A stretch of 64,000 nucleotides of DNA from Cristatella mucedo. Its lineage: Eukaryota > Bryozoa > Phylactolaemata > Cristatellidae. A program made the position numbers and the translations under genes. Below are positions 9,540-22,000 of this stretch, piece after piece. The number at the start of each line of letters is the position of its first letter. Within the stretch, counting starts at the first letter, position 1. Below the pieces are notes generated by a model. It was given only the letters and a program-made list of their open reading frames with translations. It did not search any database and had not been told where the DNA came from. The stretch spans positions 138,501 to 202,500 of the forward strand of contig WPIO01000170.1 in the NCBI GenBank assembly GCA_009760855.2. Reading direction: 5' to 3'.

Positions 9540-9662
9540 CGTGCCGTCACAGCATTTAGTGAATCTCTTTGATTCGACCTTTATGTGCTTAAGCGTGCTG
9601 ACACTGTGCATACTGCCACTTACCATACTTGCATGCTGACCCTGTGCCTGGCACCCCTTAAC
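9540..9662 (+). mobile_element. L2-B LINE 3' UTR, part 1 (split by SINE-B)
   Basis: CACAGCATTTAGTGAATCTC through TGACCCTGTGCCTGGCACCCC follows the L2-B 3' UTR. It is interrupted after CACCCCTTA and resumes near 9850 with ATGTTATTCTTGTT, as in intact copies. Confidence 0.85.
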
Positions 9663-9850
9663 TTAGGTGAGCGTGATGGCTCGCTAGGTAAGGCGGTTGC
9701 TTTTCACGACCTCAGCCCGAGGTCGTGAGTTCGAATCCTGTGGTGGGCGACCCTTTATCGTGGCTGCAAGCATTAGCGAAGCCGCAAAGGCTCTTATGTC
9801 ACTATACAAAAGAGGCTGTTTTAAAGCTAGTCTTTCTATAACTATGTTAT
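9663..9850 (+). mobile_element. SINE-B nested in L2-B
   Basis: tRNA-like head with A-box region TGGCTCGCTAGGTAAGG and B-box GTGAGTTCGAATCC. A perfect inverted CACGACCTC/GAGGTCGTG lies between them. The body reads GGGCGACCCTTTATCG and AAGGCTCTTATGTCACTA. It splits the L2-B 3' UTR, so it is younger than that copy. This is the best-preserved SINE-B here. Confidence 0.85.
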
Positions 9851-9965
9851 TCTTGTTTTCATTGAGCATACTACCACTGACCATTCGGTTGCGTTCCTTT
9901 GCAGCACATGTAAAGACGCCTAGAAAGAGATTGAGTTTTCCGAGGGTGTATTATTATTATCATTT
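9851..9965 (+). mobile_element. L2-B LINE 3' tail, part 2
   Basis: Continuation of the split copy: TTTGCAGCACATGTAAAG, a hairpin with the outer arm decayed on its 3' side (GGGTGTATTATT), and a short (TTA)n. Confidence 0.82.
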
Positions 9966-10162
9966 TTCATGGTGGAGAGGCTAACGAGGGTGCTGGGCAA
10001 CAGCGCAGTGTCCCCGTGCAGGCTTGAATGCCTTTCTCACTGGGAGGCCGGCTGCAGCGGGACGGGGGGGGGGGGTCGGGGCGGGTCGGTGCGGGGAGCA
10101 TAGGCAGCAGCGGCTCCTCTTTTAAAGCTCCCCGTGGATGCCTTTCACATGGGGGCTCCAGA

Positions 10163-10193
10163 GGCGAGAGAGAGAGAGAGGGAGAGAGAGAGA

Positions 10194-10286
<93 letters not shown>
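10163..10286 (+). repeat. (AG)n microsatellite
   Basis: Nearly pure GA/AG dinucleotide tract of about 120 bp with a few GGAG interruptions at its left end. It creates spurious Arg-Glu and Ser-Leu frames. Confidence 0.98.
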
Positions 10287-10288
<2 letters not shown>

Positions 10289-10289
10289 C

Positions 10290-12899
10290 TGCGGCTAAGA
10301 AATCGCAAACAGATCTGGGCCAGCTGTAAGCCGCTAAGCAGCGATGATCCGAGGCGGGCTCTAGCCACAGGAAGTCGCCAGAAGGTTGCCATAGCTTAGC
10401 GACGTTGATCCCAATCGCTCTGGCGCGGGTCATCGATGAGAACAAAAGGCATTTTTAGCCCTCTCCCTCGAAAGCCCGGAAGGAGCTACCAGATTTAGAG
10501 GAGCGAATCTACTTTACAAGCTTGTGGAGCGGGCGCCTGCCACCCGAAAAGATGAGGCGTTTTTATAGAGAGAGTTGAGCCATTTTTTCTTAGATGTGTG
10601 TTTAGGCTGGCGTCTTAAAGAGCTGCGCCTCGGCGTGCAAGTTTCGCGATGCTTTCCAGAGAGCGACATGATTTTTGAGGGGGCTGTCAATATTTCTTTG
10701 AATGCTGAACAGGCAATTCATTTTAGGCTAGTCTATAGGGGCCTGACGCTTGCAGACTGTCAGAGGGAGGCTTGAGGCTCTCAGGCCTCATCCTTTTTTA
10801 GTAAGCCGTAAAGGCTTTCGGGCGTCGAGCCTTTGGCATGCAGCTTCTGCTCTGTCCGTACGTTTTTAGAAAAAGTTCGACTCAAATTTAGATTATAAGT
10901 GCTGAAATATACAGTTTCCACAGGAAGAGGCTAATGTTTTTGGGTGGGCTTTCGAGTGAAGGCCTCGATTTTTTGCCCCCCCCCGCTCTTATCGAAAAGT
11001 CCAGCGCCTCGTTACGAAATCCTTGTTAGGCTTTAAGGTGAGCCGGAGCACGTTGGCGCTGTAGGCCCCAGGGTCTAACTCTATCCAGGAAAGGAAGAGT
11101 GTAGTAAATGGAAATACGGTTTAAGAAGGATATTTTTTAATACGGCCGTGAAATGCAGGCCCAAAATGGAGGCACTTCACGCTCGAAGTATTTTTTCCGG
11201 GTATTTTCCTGCGCACTCGCTCCCCTCTCGAGGTCACTCTCATCTCTAAAGCATACAAAGTTAACCTTAAGCACCATAACTTAAGCCATTCAAGCCAAGC
11301 ATCTGGAAGAGCGGTTAACTTCGAAATTGGGCCCTGCACTGCATCAGCTAGGATTTATTTATTTATCCTTTAATAGCTAATCGGATTTTAACCGGAAGTG
11401 TGGTGTCGTTACAGCGTATCCATTTATAACTTTAGTGAGGTTCGCGTGGGGGTTCCCGCAGCCCCATTCGCAGTCGTTCGGTCGAATCTCTCGTGAGTGC
11501 CTGCATGCTGCCGTACGCACTTTGCTTGCATACTGCCGTATAGTTTTCGAAAGGCAGATTAATTATGTATGCGCCGCGATTTCCTCTTGCCTGTGGTACT
11601 TGGGTAGGTGTTTGGTCAATCGCTGGTCATCGGTGCCGATCGTTGATGTTGGTCCGCTCTTGATGCTTGTTCGGGACAACATCCGTAGCAGACGAAATCC
11701 ACCGGGAACAAAATCCGTTGAACGTGAACATGAACGTTGTTGCAGGTTGAAATGGTGCACTGTGTTTCAAGTTGTGTAATAGTTTGATTCCAAAATACGT
11801 TGCTGCGTAAAACATTTTACGAGTAAATTTCTTACTCGTCCTATTTATTCGTGCCAGGGATGAGATTTAATCGCCCTAGATAAAGCCTTTCGGCCGTCGC
11901 CGGCCTTACGCAGTGTGAGTTAAATGCACATTTTTGCTCGCACTGGCCCTTTAGAAATTAATTGACTTACGAAGTGCAGCAGTACTGGCAAAATTGGCCG
12001 TAAATACTTGGGTCTACAATTAGTACCTGTTGGCGAAAAATATCCAGTAGTCATCGATGTACACACGTTCTACTATGGGTCTTGTTGACAGGCAGGAGGT
12101 CTGATAGCAGGTACATTGCATACTGCTGTGTAATTTCATCTAGCATGACCGGAACCCAACATTTTGGAGCACCTGGATCCCGACCGTAGCTCCAAGAAAG
12201 TGAGCGCGCTGTACATAATTATACATCGTGCTGCTCACAAGCATTGGCTTATAGCGGCTATTTCATGAGCGCTCGGCTCTAATTCAGCTGCCAGCTCATT
12301 GTTCGTAATCCAGGTTCAGCGGGCAAGACCCTCGTCCATAATCGCATGGCATTGCAGCGAGGTGACATTACATGCTTGGTTCATACATCTAAGCTGATGT
12401 AAATTATATTTTCGCATGCACCAATCTTATTGTGAAAGATAAAGGGAGAGAACAATGGAGGGACGGGGTTAGTGAGTGAGAAAGACAAGAGATATTGACT
12501 AACAGACAAAGAGGCTGGCAGGCGGGCTTACGCGCACGCTCGCTTGCACTCGTGCATGAATGCTCGCACGCACGCACGAACAAGTGGCCAGCTGTATTTA
12601 CCTAGAGAATTGATGCCTACAATTTACAGAGCAAAATCTGCTTGATTTATGGTAATGTTGTCAGCAAGCTCTGTGGTTACGTATGTCGAATTAGTATTCC
12701 CAAGAACTCGTGGTCAGCCTACTGTTAAAGCATTTGATTGGCAACTGCAGGATCCCTCTGACAACCAGCCAAGAGCGACTTAATGGTTATCGCTGGTCAC
12801 GATGACAATGCTTCCATGACATAGACGTGTGTGCAGTTGTGTCAGTCTGGTAAACTTTATTCTGTGGCCAGCACTAGTTTCGTGTTTGTACATTGCTTT
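10290..12899. other. unassigned stretch upstream of DENR
   Basis: About 2.6 kb with no recognised gene, tRNA or repeat family. It should contain or lead to DENR 5' untranslated exon(s), because the coding exon at 12909 has acceptor-like sites just upstream (TTATTCTGTGGCCAG ending near 12871). No CpG-rich promoter is evident here. Confidence 0.4.
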
Positions 12900-12908
12900 T
12901 GAAGCTCT

Positions 12909-13005
12909 ATGGCTGCCCCCGAAGTAAAGCCTGGGCCACAGTTCATGGACCTTGCCGGCCCTGCACCGGACGTGCAGTATCCACTTCGCCTGCAGTACTG
13001 CGGAG
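12909..13005 (+). CDS. DENR: DENR coding exon 1
   Basis: Encodes the start Met through YPLRLQYCG and the first base of the next codon (phase 1). The donor is GGAG|GTAAGA. It carries Cys31, the first zinc ligand. Context -3 is T and +4 is G, a weak-to-moderate Kozak site. Confidence 0.93.
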
Positions 13006-16000
13006 GTAAGACATGCATGTCATTTTCATCGATGTCCCTGTGACTAGCATTGGTAGCTGCTGCTTGTGCACCTGCATTAAGATACCGTATCGATGATCAC
13101 CAGTCGGTTTGGCCCACGCGACTTGGCTGCTGACGGGTTGAAAGTTTTCTCCTGACCCCTGCTGAGTTTAAAGCTCTCGGAAGCAGGATTGATCACTTGG
13201 TGCAATGCAATTCATTACTCTGCCTTGCCGTCTGTGTGAATGACAGCTTGATGGCCCGGGCCATTTGTTGATAACTAAAACATGCGGGGACAAGTGTTTG
13301 AGAAAGGTGAGAGAGGGATGCATAGAGGGCTGACTCTCTGTAAATCCGGGGCTTTGCCTGCTGAATGCGCATTGACACTGAATGACATTAGCTTATGATT
13401 CTGCAGATTACTGCTCTCTAGTAAAACTGCACTTTATTCACCGAGATTCATTTCTTGCATTACCCGTTATGGGCTATAGCATTTCCTGCTCGTCAGCAAA
13501 CTATCTGTCGACTTTGTGGGAGTGATGCCAGGGCTCTGTGCTGAGAAGCATTTTTAAGGTTTATTGTTTGCCAGGATCGTTAAATTAACATACAGCGACA
13601 GTAATATGGCACAGGCTTACCAGTCGGTGTGGGTAAATATGCGCCCATATCTTCCACCACTGCCTTCTCTTGTTACCCTAGGTAAGGAAATGCCCACATG
13701 TAGCCTCTTACTCGTCATTTTTGTGAGCTGCATTCTGAATGGATAGTGTACAATTGAAACCATCAATGATGGTCTGACGGCCATTCCCGGAGCTGCTGGG
13801 ATTGTTGGCACTGCCTCAGCCATGTTCTTCGTAGCTAGTCGCTAGCAGCTTTAGTTGATAGCAGTTGTAGTAGTAGTTTGCTTTTGCAATTTTCTGCAGT
13901 TTCAATCGCACAAAATCTTTGCCGGCAGCCGTGCACTTTGCCAACGGGCCTGCCTACCTGCATATCTTCTTGCTTGCACTAATTTATTTAATCGAATGGC
14001 CATAAAAACCTGCCAGTGTTAATGCCTGTCGAAAATTTCAAGGCAAAACCTTCCTGGCACATCAGTTGACTGTCGGTCCAGATTGGAAGGTTTTCATTTT
14101 ATATATTTTCCCGTTAAAGTTAAACGTTTTTTCGAAATAGTTCCCCCAGCAGCAGTTTTTCGAGTCCTTTATTTACAAAGATGCGTTTGCCACTGTTGCC
14201 CAGCAATGAATGCTGCAACACTATGTTCTTTTTTTTATTTCTGCCATTAAACTGTAATGGTGTCATGCAAGCTTTCGCTTGTTTGTTGACCTCTGCAGAA
14301 TCCCCAGTTAAGCCCTGACGTAAGTTAAATGTCATAGCAACACGTTTTTGCAAAGCCAAATCTGTTCTTCGAAGTTTGCATTTTTATGACCCTTGTCATT
14401 TCGATCGTTTGTCAGCGTGGCTCGACTGCAGCCTGCTCCCTCTTTTCTATCGTTCAAAAAAGTACGATAGAAAAAAAAGTACGATAAAAAGTTGCCACTG
14501 CTTCTCAGTAGCGTGACCTGCGCACTGCTTGGATGTCACGAGCGCTCTGTGGCTAGCCACCTTGCTATTTTGCCTGCCAAATGGAATCCCACAGATTCTT
14601 GCTTTCATGAAGGAGGAAATCTTCCTGGCTTTGCCCATCTCTCAGCACTCGTTAGCTAGTCTACCATATCCAAATTTGTGTGCAAAGGAAGCTTTCTGGG
14701 AAATGTCAGTGCACAGACACAAACTGTCGATGCATGTGCCGTTATTTCGAGGTTTACTCTCATTGGTTAAACTTACTAGTTAAGGGCAAACCAAAGTGTG
14801 ATTTGGAAACAGGAAAACCTAATGTTCAAAATCGGCTCTGCCATCATATTATTTGTTAAATCTTGGTGTCCTGCCCGAAAGTGACCTTTCATTAGACGGC
14901 CACACCAGTTCCTCAGTCAGGTCGGCCTACTTTCAGCTAAATAGCATTGCTAAAATTCGGGTTCACTTTAGACGGGGATACTACATCTAAATCGGTCCAT
15001 CCATTTGTGACATCCCGCGTCGACTTCTGTAACTCACTGCTTGCTGGTCTACCGGCATGTGCTATCAGTAGCTTACAGTTTTACAGTTGGTGCAAAACTC
15101 TGCAGCTAGGCTTGTCTGTCGTGAGCTTCACACTTGCCGCATCGCACCACTTCATGACGACCTGCAATGGCTCCCAGTCAAGCAACGCATCGACGTCAAG
15201 GTTTTGTCACTCACTTTCAGATCCCTTCATTCTCTAGCTCGAGCCTTCCTATCAGATCTACTTCCCCACCAGGCTAAGCATCGTACCGCCTGCTTGTCTG
15301 AATTGAATCGTTCAGCTACACCTCTTATGAAAATCAAATTCTTTGGAGACTGCCTTTAGTTCATATGCTCCCAAATGCCTTGAACTCACTTCGACTGGCA
15401 TCACGATCCCTTGACTTGACGACATTAAAAAAGAGCCAAAAAGGCATCTGTTTATGACAGCATTTAGTAGGTCCACGTGATTCTATTTGTGCTGACACTG
15501 CGCATGCTGCCACTAACCATATTTGCATGCTGACCCTGTGCATGTCACCTCTAACCATGCTATGCTTACTGTCATTGAGCATGCCACCAGTAACCATTTG
15601 ATCATGCTCCTTTTGCAGCAAATGTGAAGTGCCCAGAAAGAGATTCAAGTTCTCGGAGAGTGCTTTATAAATGTATTATTCTTATTATTAAACACCGTGG
15701 TTAAAGATATTATTCCACTCTAGAAAGGTATTTCATAGAGGAGTTGGCTTCTTCTGCTCCTGAAGACGATAGACAGTACCTCGGCTTGCAAGTATCTCAA
15801 CATATTAGTGTTTTGAGATACGAGCTGTCTCTCGGCCGATTTTGTGCCTTGAGTTTCGAGCTAATATTCGGGTTACGAGCCAGCTTCAGATACTCCACCA
15901 CTAATTGCTGCAGTGAACGTCACACTGTGTGTGCTTACTCATGCCACTAAGGGTAGGGCAGTGAACAACGTTCCCTTGCACCGATGGTTCGCTCCCAGAC

Positions 16001-19000
16001 AGACGAGCAAGCCATTGTGGTGCTTGGACACACAAGATCGTCAGACTCCGGCGTTAAATCCTACTACGGCAGGAACAGCTAAGTACGTACTGTACTCTAT
16101 TTAGGCAATATCATCATGTGAGAGTTCATCGCATAGCGGATAACAATCGGCGCATCCTCGTAAAGGCACAGCCAATAAACTGAAAGCGAGGAAAGCCCGG
16201 GAAAAGGGCAAAAATCAGATATTCATTTCAGCCTTTCTTCTCTAATCTATTAGCATCTTTAGGTCGTCTTATCTCGAAGTTACTCCTGCACATTGGGATT
16301 AATACAACCGTTTATTGCAAGTCAGTATATTTTATTGTTTTTAAAATATATTCGTTATTTATAAGTACATTTTTTAATTTAAAAACGGGACCTAAATCAC
16401 AGTGGTTTTTGGGGGTCCAGAATGGATTAATGGCATTTCAATTCTTTTCAGTGGGAAAATTGAGTTGACATGGGAGTAATTCGAGACAAGTTCTGGCACA
16501 GAACGAATTAAACTTGTAAGCCGAAGTACCACTGTACTTTGTTTTGCACAGATTGACCCAGAGATTAGTATGGTGTGCTACATCTAAGCCATACTTTGTT
16601 TTGTACATATTGATACTGAGATTAGCATGACATGCTACGTCTGAACCAGTCCCGTTGGGATAGGTCTTATTCATCAGAATGTCTCTTTTTCCAGCAATCG
16701 CCCAAGCTGTTGACGACGCCTGTATATAGCCCTTAATGGTGGTCACCCGGTTTGCAGCAGGTAATAAACGACTGACGCAGAACTTTAACTCGCGACTTAA
16801 GTCTTAAAGTTCGAGCACCTTACCCCAAGCTAAGAAGGGGGCAACGTCCCACAAGGCCTGCCACAGCCTCACTGTCTGTTTCGTCAGTCTCACATGTCCT
16901 CTCGGAACTATACATTTGGTGTTCTTTTCTTTCACCTAAAGACTGGTGATTATAATAATAACACACTTGATAAAGCTCCCCCAGAGATCTCTTTCTAGGC
17001 GCTTTACATTTGCTGCAAAGAAAACATGACCGAATGGTTAGTGGTAGCATGCTCGATAAACATTATGAATAGCATTGTTAGGGATGACATGCACAGGGTC
17101 ATTATGCAAATATGGTTATTGGCAGCATGCACAGTATCAGCACGCACAAGTACATGAACGAATCAGAGGGACCCAATAAATGCTGTCATAAATAGATGCG
17201 TTTTTAGTTTCTTTTTAAATGTGGTCAAGTCAGGAGATACAAATCTTCTAGACAAAGAAGCTAGAGAAGCGATCAGCTAGATCATCACAGGGATAATCAG
17301 GAGCTAACCTGGGAGCAGTAGAGATAGTTGATCTTCATCATCAACATTTTTGGATTGTGCATCTGTGATTCAACAATAGTTTTATAGAAGCTTGTTGCCG
17401 GTCTCTGCTTCTGTAACTCCACCAAGTCATAAAGACTATGGTTGTTCCGTAGAAGAGTTTTGTATGCCGCACTCGCAGCCTAAGCTGCTTTCGGTACGCA
17501 TTCGGTAGCCAAGAGACTTCGTCTCACGGAACAAAGAGAAAGTGGGAAGCATAGCAGAGTCAAGAGAGCAGTTGAGGTAGTGAGTAGCATGGAAGTAGCA
17601 GCTCAGGACCGCTGAAAAGGATGGGCTATAGTCGGCAGTAGGAGAGTAGTTGTCGTTGTGTAAGAATTGTGGAAGCGAGTTCCACAGTCTAGAACCTGCA
17701 GAGCTAAAGCTTCTGTAGCCAATGGTCTTTAAGTGGAGGAATGGCACAGCTAATTTATCGTCCACACAGGACCTGAGGGTGCGAAGAGGCTGATAATGGT
17801 GCAGCAGTTCAGCAAGGTACGAAGGAGCCAAGCCGTGGCAGGCCTTGTGGGTCAGTGTAAGAACTTTGCTCTGTATCCGTTGCTCAGCCGGCATCCATCC
17901 TAGCTCTTTTAGCAAAGGAGGCACGTGCTCAAATCTCTGGGACTTGAAGACTAGCCTTGCAGCCATATTCATAGTCAGCTGCAGCGGCCTAGTTGCTTTC
18001 TTTGGCAGCCCAGCCAAAAGGGAATTACAATAATCAAGCCGAGACAGAACTGAAGAGCTAGTTAAATTTTTTACAAGCCACTGTGAGAGGCAGGTTCTAA
18101 TTTTGGATAGGGATCGGATGTGATGGCTGGCTGTTGAGGCAGTCTTCTGAATGAAGCTTTTGAAATTGAGGCAGCTGTCGAACACGACACCTAAATTTCG
18201 AGCACGTGGTGATGGTCGCACAATAGCATCACCTATTAGAACAGCAAAGCCTTTTAATCCAGCCACACGCTTAGGGTGTCCTATGAGCAGCAGTTCGGTT
18301 TTATCGTCATTTAATTTCAGGAAGTTCTCCGACATCCAGGATCGAATATCGGCAAGGCAAGCATTCAGTTTCTCAGTTGGTGCAGCAGATTCCGATGGTT
18401 TAAAAGACCAAAACAGAGTATCGTCAGCATAAAAGTGATATCCTATTCCATTGGCCTTAATCACTTTTTCCAGAGCTTTAGTATAAATGGAGAACAGCAA
18501 GGGACCGAGTACAGACCCTTGAGGGACTTCACAGGTGACCCTTCTCGTGTGTGAGACCTGACCCCCCACACGCCACGGATTGAACATGGTCAGACAAGTA
18601 CGATTTAAACCACGCCAGTGCTTCGTCTGCCAGACCGATCTTTGTTCTCAATCCTTCAAGCAGACCGTCGTGATCAATGGTGTCGAAGGCAGCAGTCAGA
18701 TCTAGCAGAGCTGGGGCAGTGACATTCCGTCATAGTTGCCACGTAGAATGTCATTGTTTCAACGGAGGAGAGTAGTTTCAGTCGATTGCTGCCTCTTGAA
18801 CCGTGATTTGACATTTGATTCTTTTCAATATGTTCAACCAGCTGCTTAGCAATAATTTTTTCAAGAATCTTTGACAAGAAAGGAAGAAAGGAAACTGAGC
18901 GATAGTTTGCAAGGACCTCTGTATCCAATCCTGGTTTTTTTAGTATGGGTCTAACGATTGCCGATTTGAAGGACTTGGGGACGACCCCTTTTCCCGAAGA

Positions 19001-22000
19001 AGCATTACAAATCTTGGTTATGGCAGGGCTAAGTTGGTCTGCCAGTGAAGACCGCAGAGGTGATTGTATAGGGTCTTCAGGAGACCTCTTTTTGCTAGAC
19101 CTTATTAAGGTAGCTACATCGCATGCAGAAACCTCGGAGAACCTCTTAAGGAAGGTCAAATGTTGTGGAACCGAGATTGCTTTAGTCAGAGGGGGCTTTA
19201 TGGAGGCACGAATATGCATAGTTTTTCAAGAAAGGAGGCTGAAAACTTTTCGGCTGAGCCCTTAATATCTGGGGAGTCAGACCTCTCAGCATTGGCCAGT
19301 AAATGATTTACTGTCTTATAAATCTGTTTAGGGTCCAACTGGCAGGAATTCAGCTTTCGGATGAAAAAATAAGCTGGCTTTTTTAAGCTTCCGGGTGTAA
19401 ACTCGAAGAAGTAATTGAAATTGACTAGTTCTGCACCAGACCCCGATTTCTTGAAACGAAGTTCAAGCCTGCGCTTGACCCGGCACATCTTTAGGAGTTT
19501 TTTTGTAAATTGAAAGGAATCTCCACGACTTTGTACACGGATAGAGTGAACGGGTGCATGCTTGTCAAGAGCATTTCTGAGTGTCATGTTCATTGCATCA
19601 GTGAGGGTATCGAGGCTGGTGGTCGAGTCTGAATGCAGATCAAGAAGACCTGCATCACAAACAGATTTCAAAAACTTGTTCTATGTCAATGCTTTGTAAG
19701 TTAGGTCGCTTGACAAGTTCGACATTACCCTGTACGTACAAGGGAGCAGGAACAGTAAACGAGACCGAAAAATGATCTGAGAGGGTCAGTGGGCACACCA
19801 CAAGGTCAGTGGGGAGGACATCCTTCGTGATCACGAGATCTAGAATATGGCCACCGACGTGGGTGGTATGATCAACGTATTGGACCAAACCAAAACTTTC
19901 CAGACAGTCAAGAAATGAGCAGACCTGGCTGTTGCTAGGGTTGTCAATGTGAATATTGAAGTCTCCTACAATCAGTAACGGCCTGCCTGTCACACACAAA
20001 TATTTTAGCGAGGAACTCCGAAAACTCCTCTAAGACTGCACTTTGCTTTCACAATTCTTGTCCAATGACGTCTTTCCTGCTGCCTATGATGGTGCTTTCT
20101 TTTCAGCTGTCATGCACTCCTGCGATTTCTTTACTTTACTTTATCCGCTGTCCTCCACTTTGTTGAGCGAGATGCATTTGCAAAGTGCCTAGAAAGAGAG
20201 TGAGTTCTCTGAGGGTGCTTTATCAAATGTTTTATTTTTATTATTTAGTTTGCATGCACTTTAAGTCGCTTTGGCTTTGAGCGTGCTATAAAGAAAACTG
20301 TTCAGCAGAGAGCCGACTAATTAGTCTGCCGCTTTGTTTGGTTCAGTTGGCGACACACGTATTCATAAAAAGCTTTAGTTCACCTGATGTCATTCCGTGG
20401 TACCAGTCGTGCAAAGCTTATTAGTGTGTAAATGATCTGATTTCAGGGTCGGTGCCTGATTCTTCCTGTCATGGTGCTGCTATCACGGATCTAAAAAGCA
20501 ATGTCCGAATAGGTCACTAATCTACTTGCCTTTTTCCACCAGCTCTGTCGCTCTGTTAGCTGCTGCAAATAATGGTTCATTGCACTTTCGAATCCTAGAG
20601 TGCTACAAATCATAGTATGCTACATTGCTCGTTTTCTGCTGTGCAAGCTCATGTTTAACTGGGTCATGTTACTTCTCACATCGGGCCAGGATGTAGACCT
20701 CTCTGCATCGTTTGTTCATGATGTGCAGGGTGGTTTTAGTCGAGGGTCTGAAAAGCTGGTGAGGGCTAAGGCAGGCATCATGCCTGATACATGTCCTTGC
20801 CGTGCATCTCAAAACTTTCGAGTCTTCCTCCAGCGACCTGCAGGCCCTAATATTTGTCAGTCAGGCCAAATGAAGAGTGTGACATGCAACTATCTGTGGT
20901 GCTCATAGGATCGGCTAGTAGCAGCGAGCGGGGACATTGACTGAGAGCTTGAAACCATACAACCGCCCGCAGCGACCGATCGATCTAGTTCTCAGCACTC
21001 AGCTCACGGTGCCCAAACGAAGCGCTTCTGCTCGGGATTCTTCTCATGTCGCTCTGGACCGGAGCTCGATCAAAGCTCAGTGCTTCTCCTGTTTGCCGCA
21101 CCCATTGGCATCATTTACATTGTCGTCTTAAACGGTCGTCTCTGTAGCCATCGCCACATTCTTGGAAGGTCCAACCGTGTGAACATCGGCAATTCAAAAG
21201 CCACAGTCCACCTTACTTTCGTGCAGTTGCTGCTTTGCTTTTTTCCCCTTGCCTCGAGCATTGGCTGCCTCGACAGCAGACAGAGCGAAGGTCGTGACCT
21301 CGGTTGAGATCACCTCTGCCGGTTCCTTCTCAGCCTTCCCCCACCACCTGCCACCACCTCTCTGATGCACCAAGTGGGCGATTGGTTGGCATGCCAGTCC
21401 ACACAGAGTTGATTGATGTTCCAGCGGTGGCACGATGTTCACTCTAATGCTGCAGCCATGCTGATGACTGATGTACAGCTGTACCTTTGCACTTGTGCGA
21501 TCCTGTCATGCATGATCCTGCACTTCGAGCTCTCCCTCAAGTCTCTTGCTGCATGTATGTTGCTGACATTCCCAATCGGATAGCGAGAAACTTTCTCAAA
21601 TTGGATGGCCATTCGACCGGCTGGCTAGTTGTGGGCAAACCTACATTGGAAAGCCTATCCCTCAAAATGGGCTCAGCCAACATGTCTCCTGTAGCACCTG
21701 CGACCGAAATCTAGATTTCTGTTCCAAAGTGACCTTTCTCTGGACGACCACATGAGCTCGACAGTCAGGTCTGCCTAAGTTTAGCTACAAAGCATTGCAA
21801 CATTTGGGCCCTTGGGCCCTGCACAGACAGGGATACTACGCCACAGTTGGCTCTTGCTTTTAGGTATCTCACCTCGACTTCTGTAACTCACTAGTCGAAG
21901 GGTTCCGGCCCGTGTGATAAAGCTCTCACGGTTGGTGCAAAACTCTGCAGCTAGGCTTGACTGTCGTGAATGTCGTGGGTAGTGCATTTCATCGCTCGTC

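Larger units (their letters stand above)
17380..20040 (-). mobile_element. L2-A LINE, longest copy (EN + RT, broken)
   Basis: A 2.65-kb minus-strand non-LTR retrotransposon of the L2 clade. In transcription order it has the endonuclease C-terminal half ([30 protein letters not shown]), a linker, RT blocks 0-2 ([24 protein letters not shown]), and RT blocks 4-7 with the thumb ([31 protein letters not shown]). It is 5'-truncated inside the endonuclease and broken into four frames, so it cannot move by itself. It inserted antisense to DENR in intron 1. Confidence 0.93.

Noticed and set aside
10028-10399. Arg-Glu-rich frames across 10.1-10.3 kb
   Set aside because: Artefact of the (AG)n tract.
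14430-14460. alternative DENR exon 2 candidate (CAG|CCTGCTCCC...)
   Set aside because: No donor follows and the peptide does not match the conserved motif; the 28048-28067 microexon fits in phase, splice sites and residues.
17436-18587. 383-codon RT frame as a host gene
   Set aside because: It lies within a 5'-truncated, frameshifted L2 element with related fragments at three other loci, so it is annotated as a LINE remnant.
21194-21442. minus-strand frame with a Lys-rich segment, possible retrocopy
   Set aside because: No recognised protein family and no poly(A) tail or target duplication to support a processed pseudogene.
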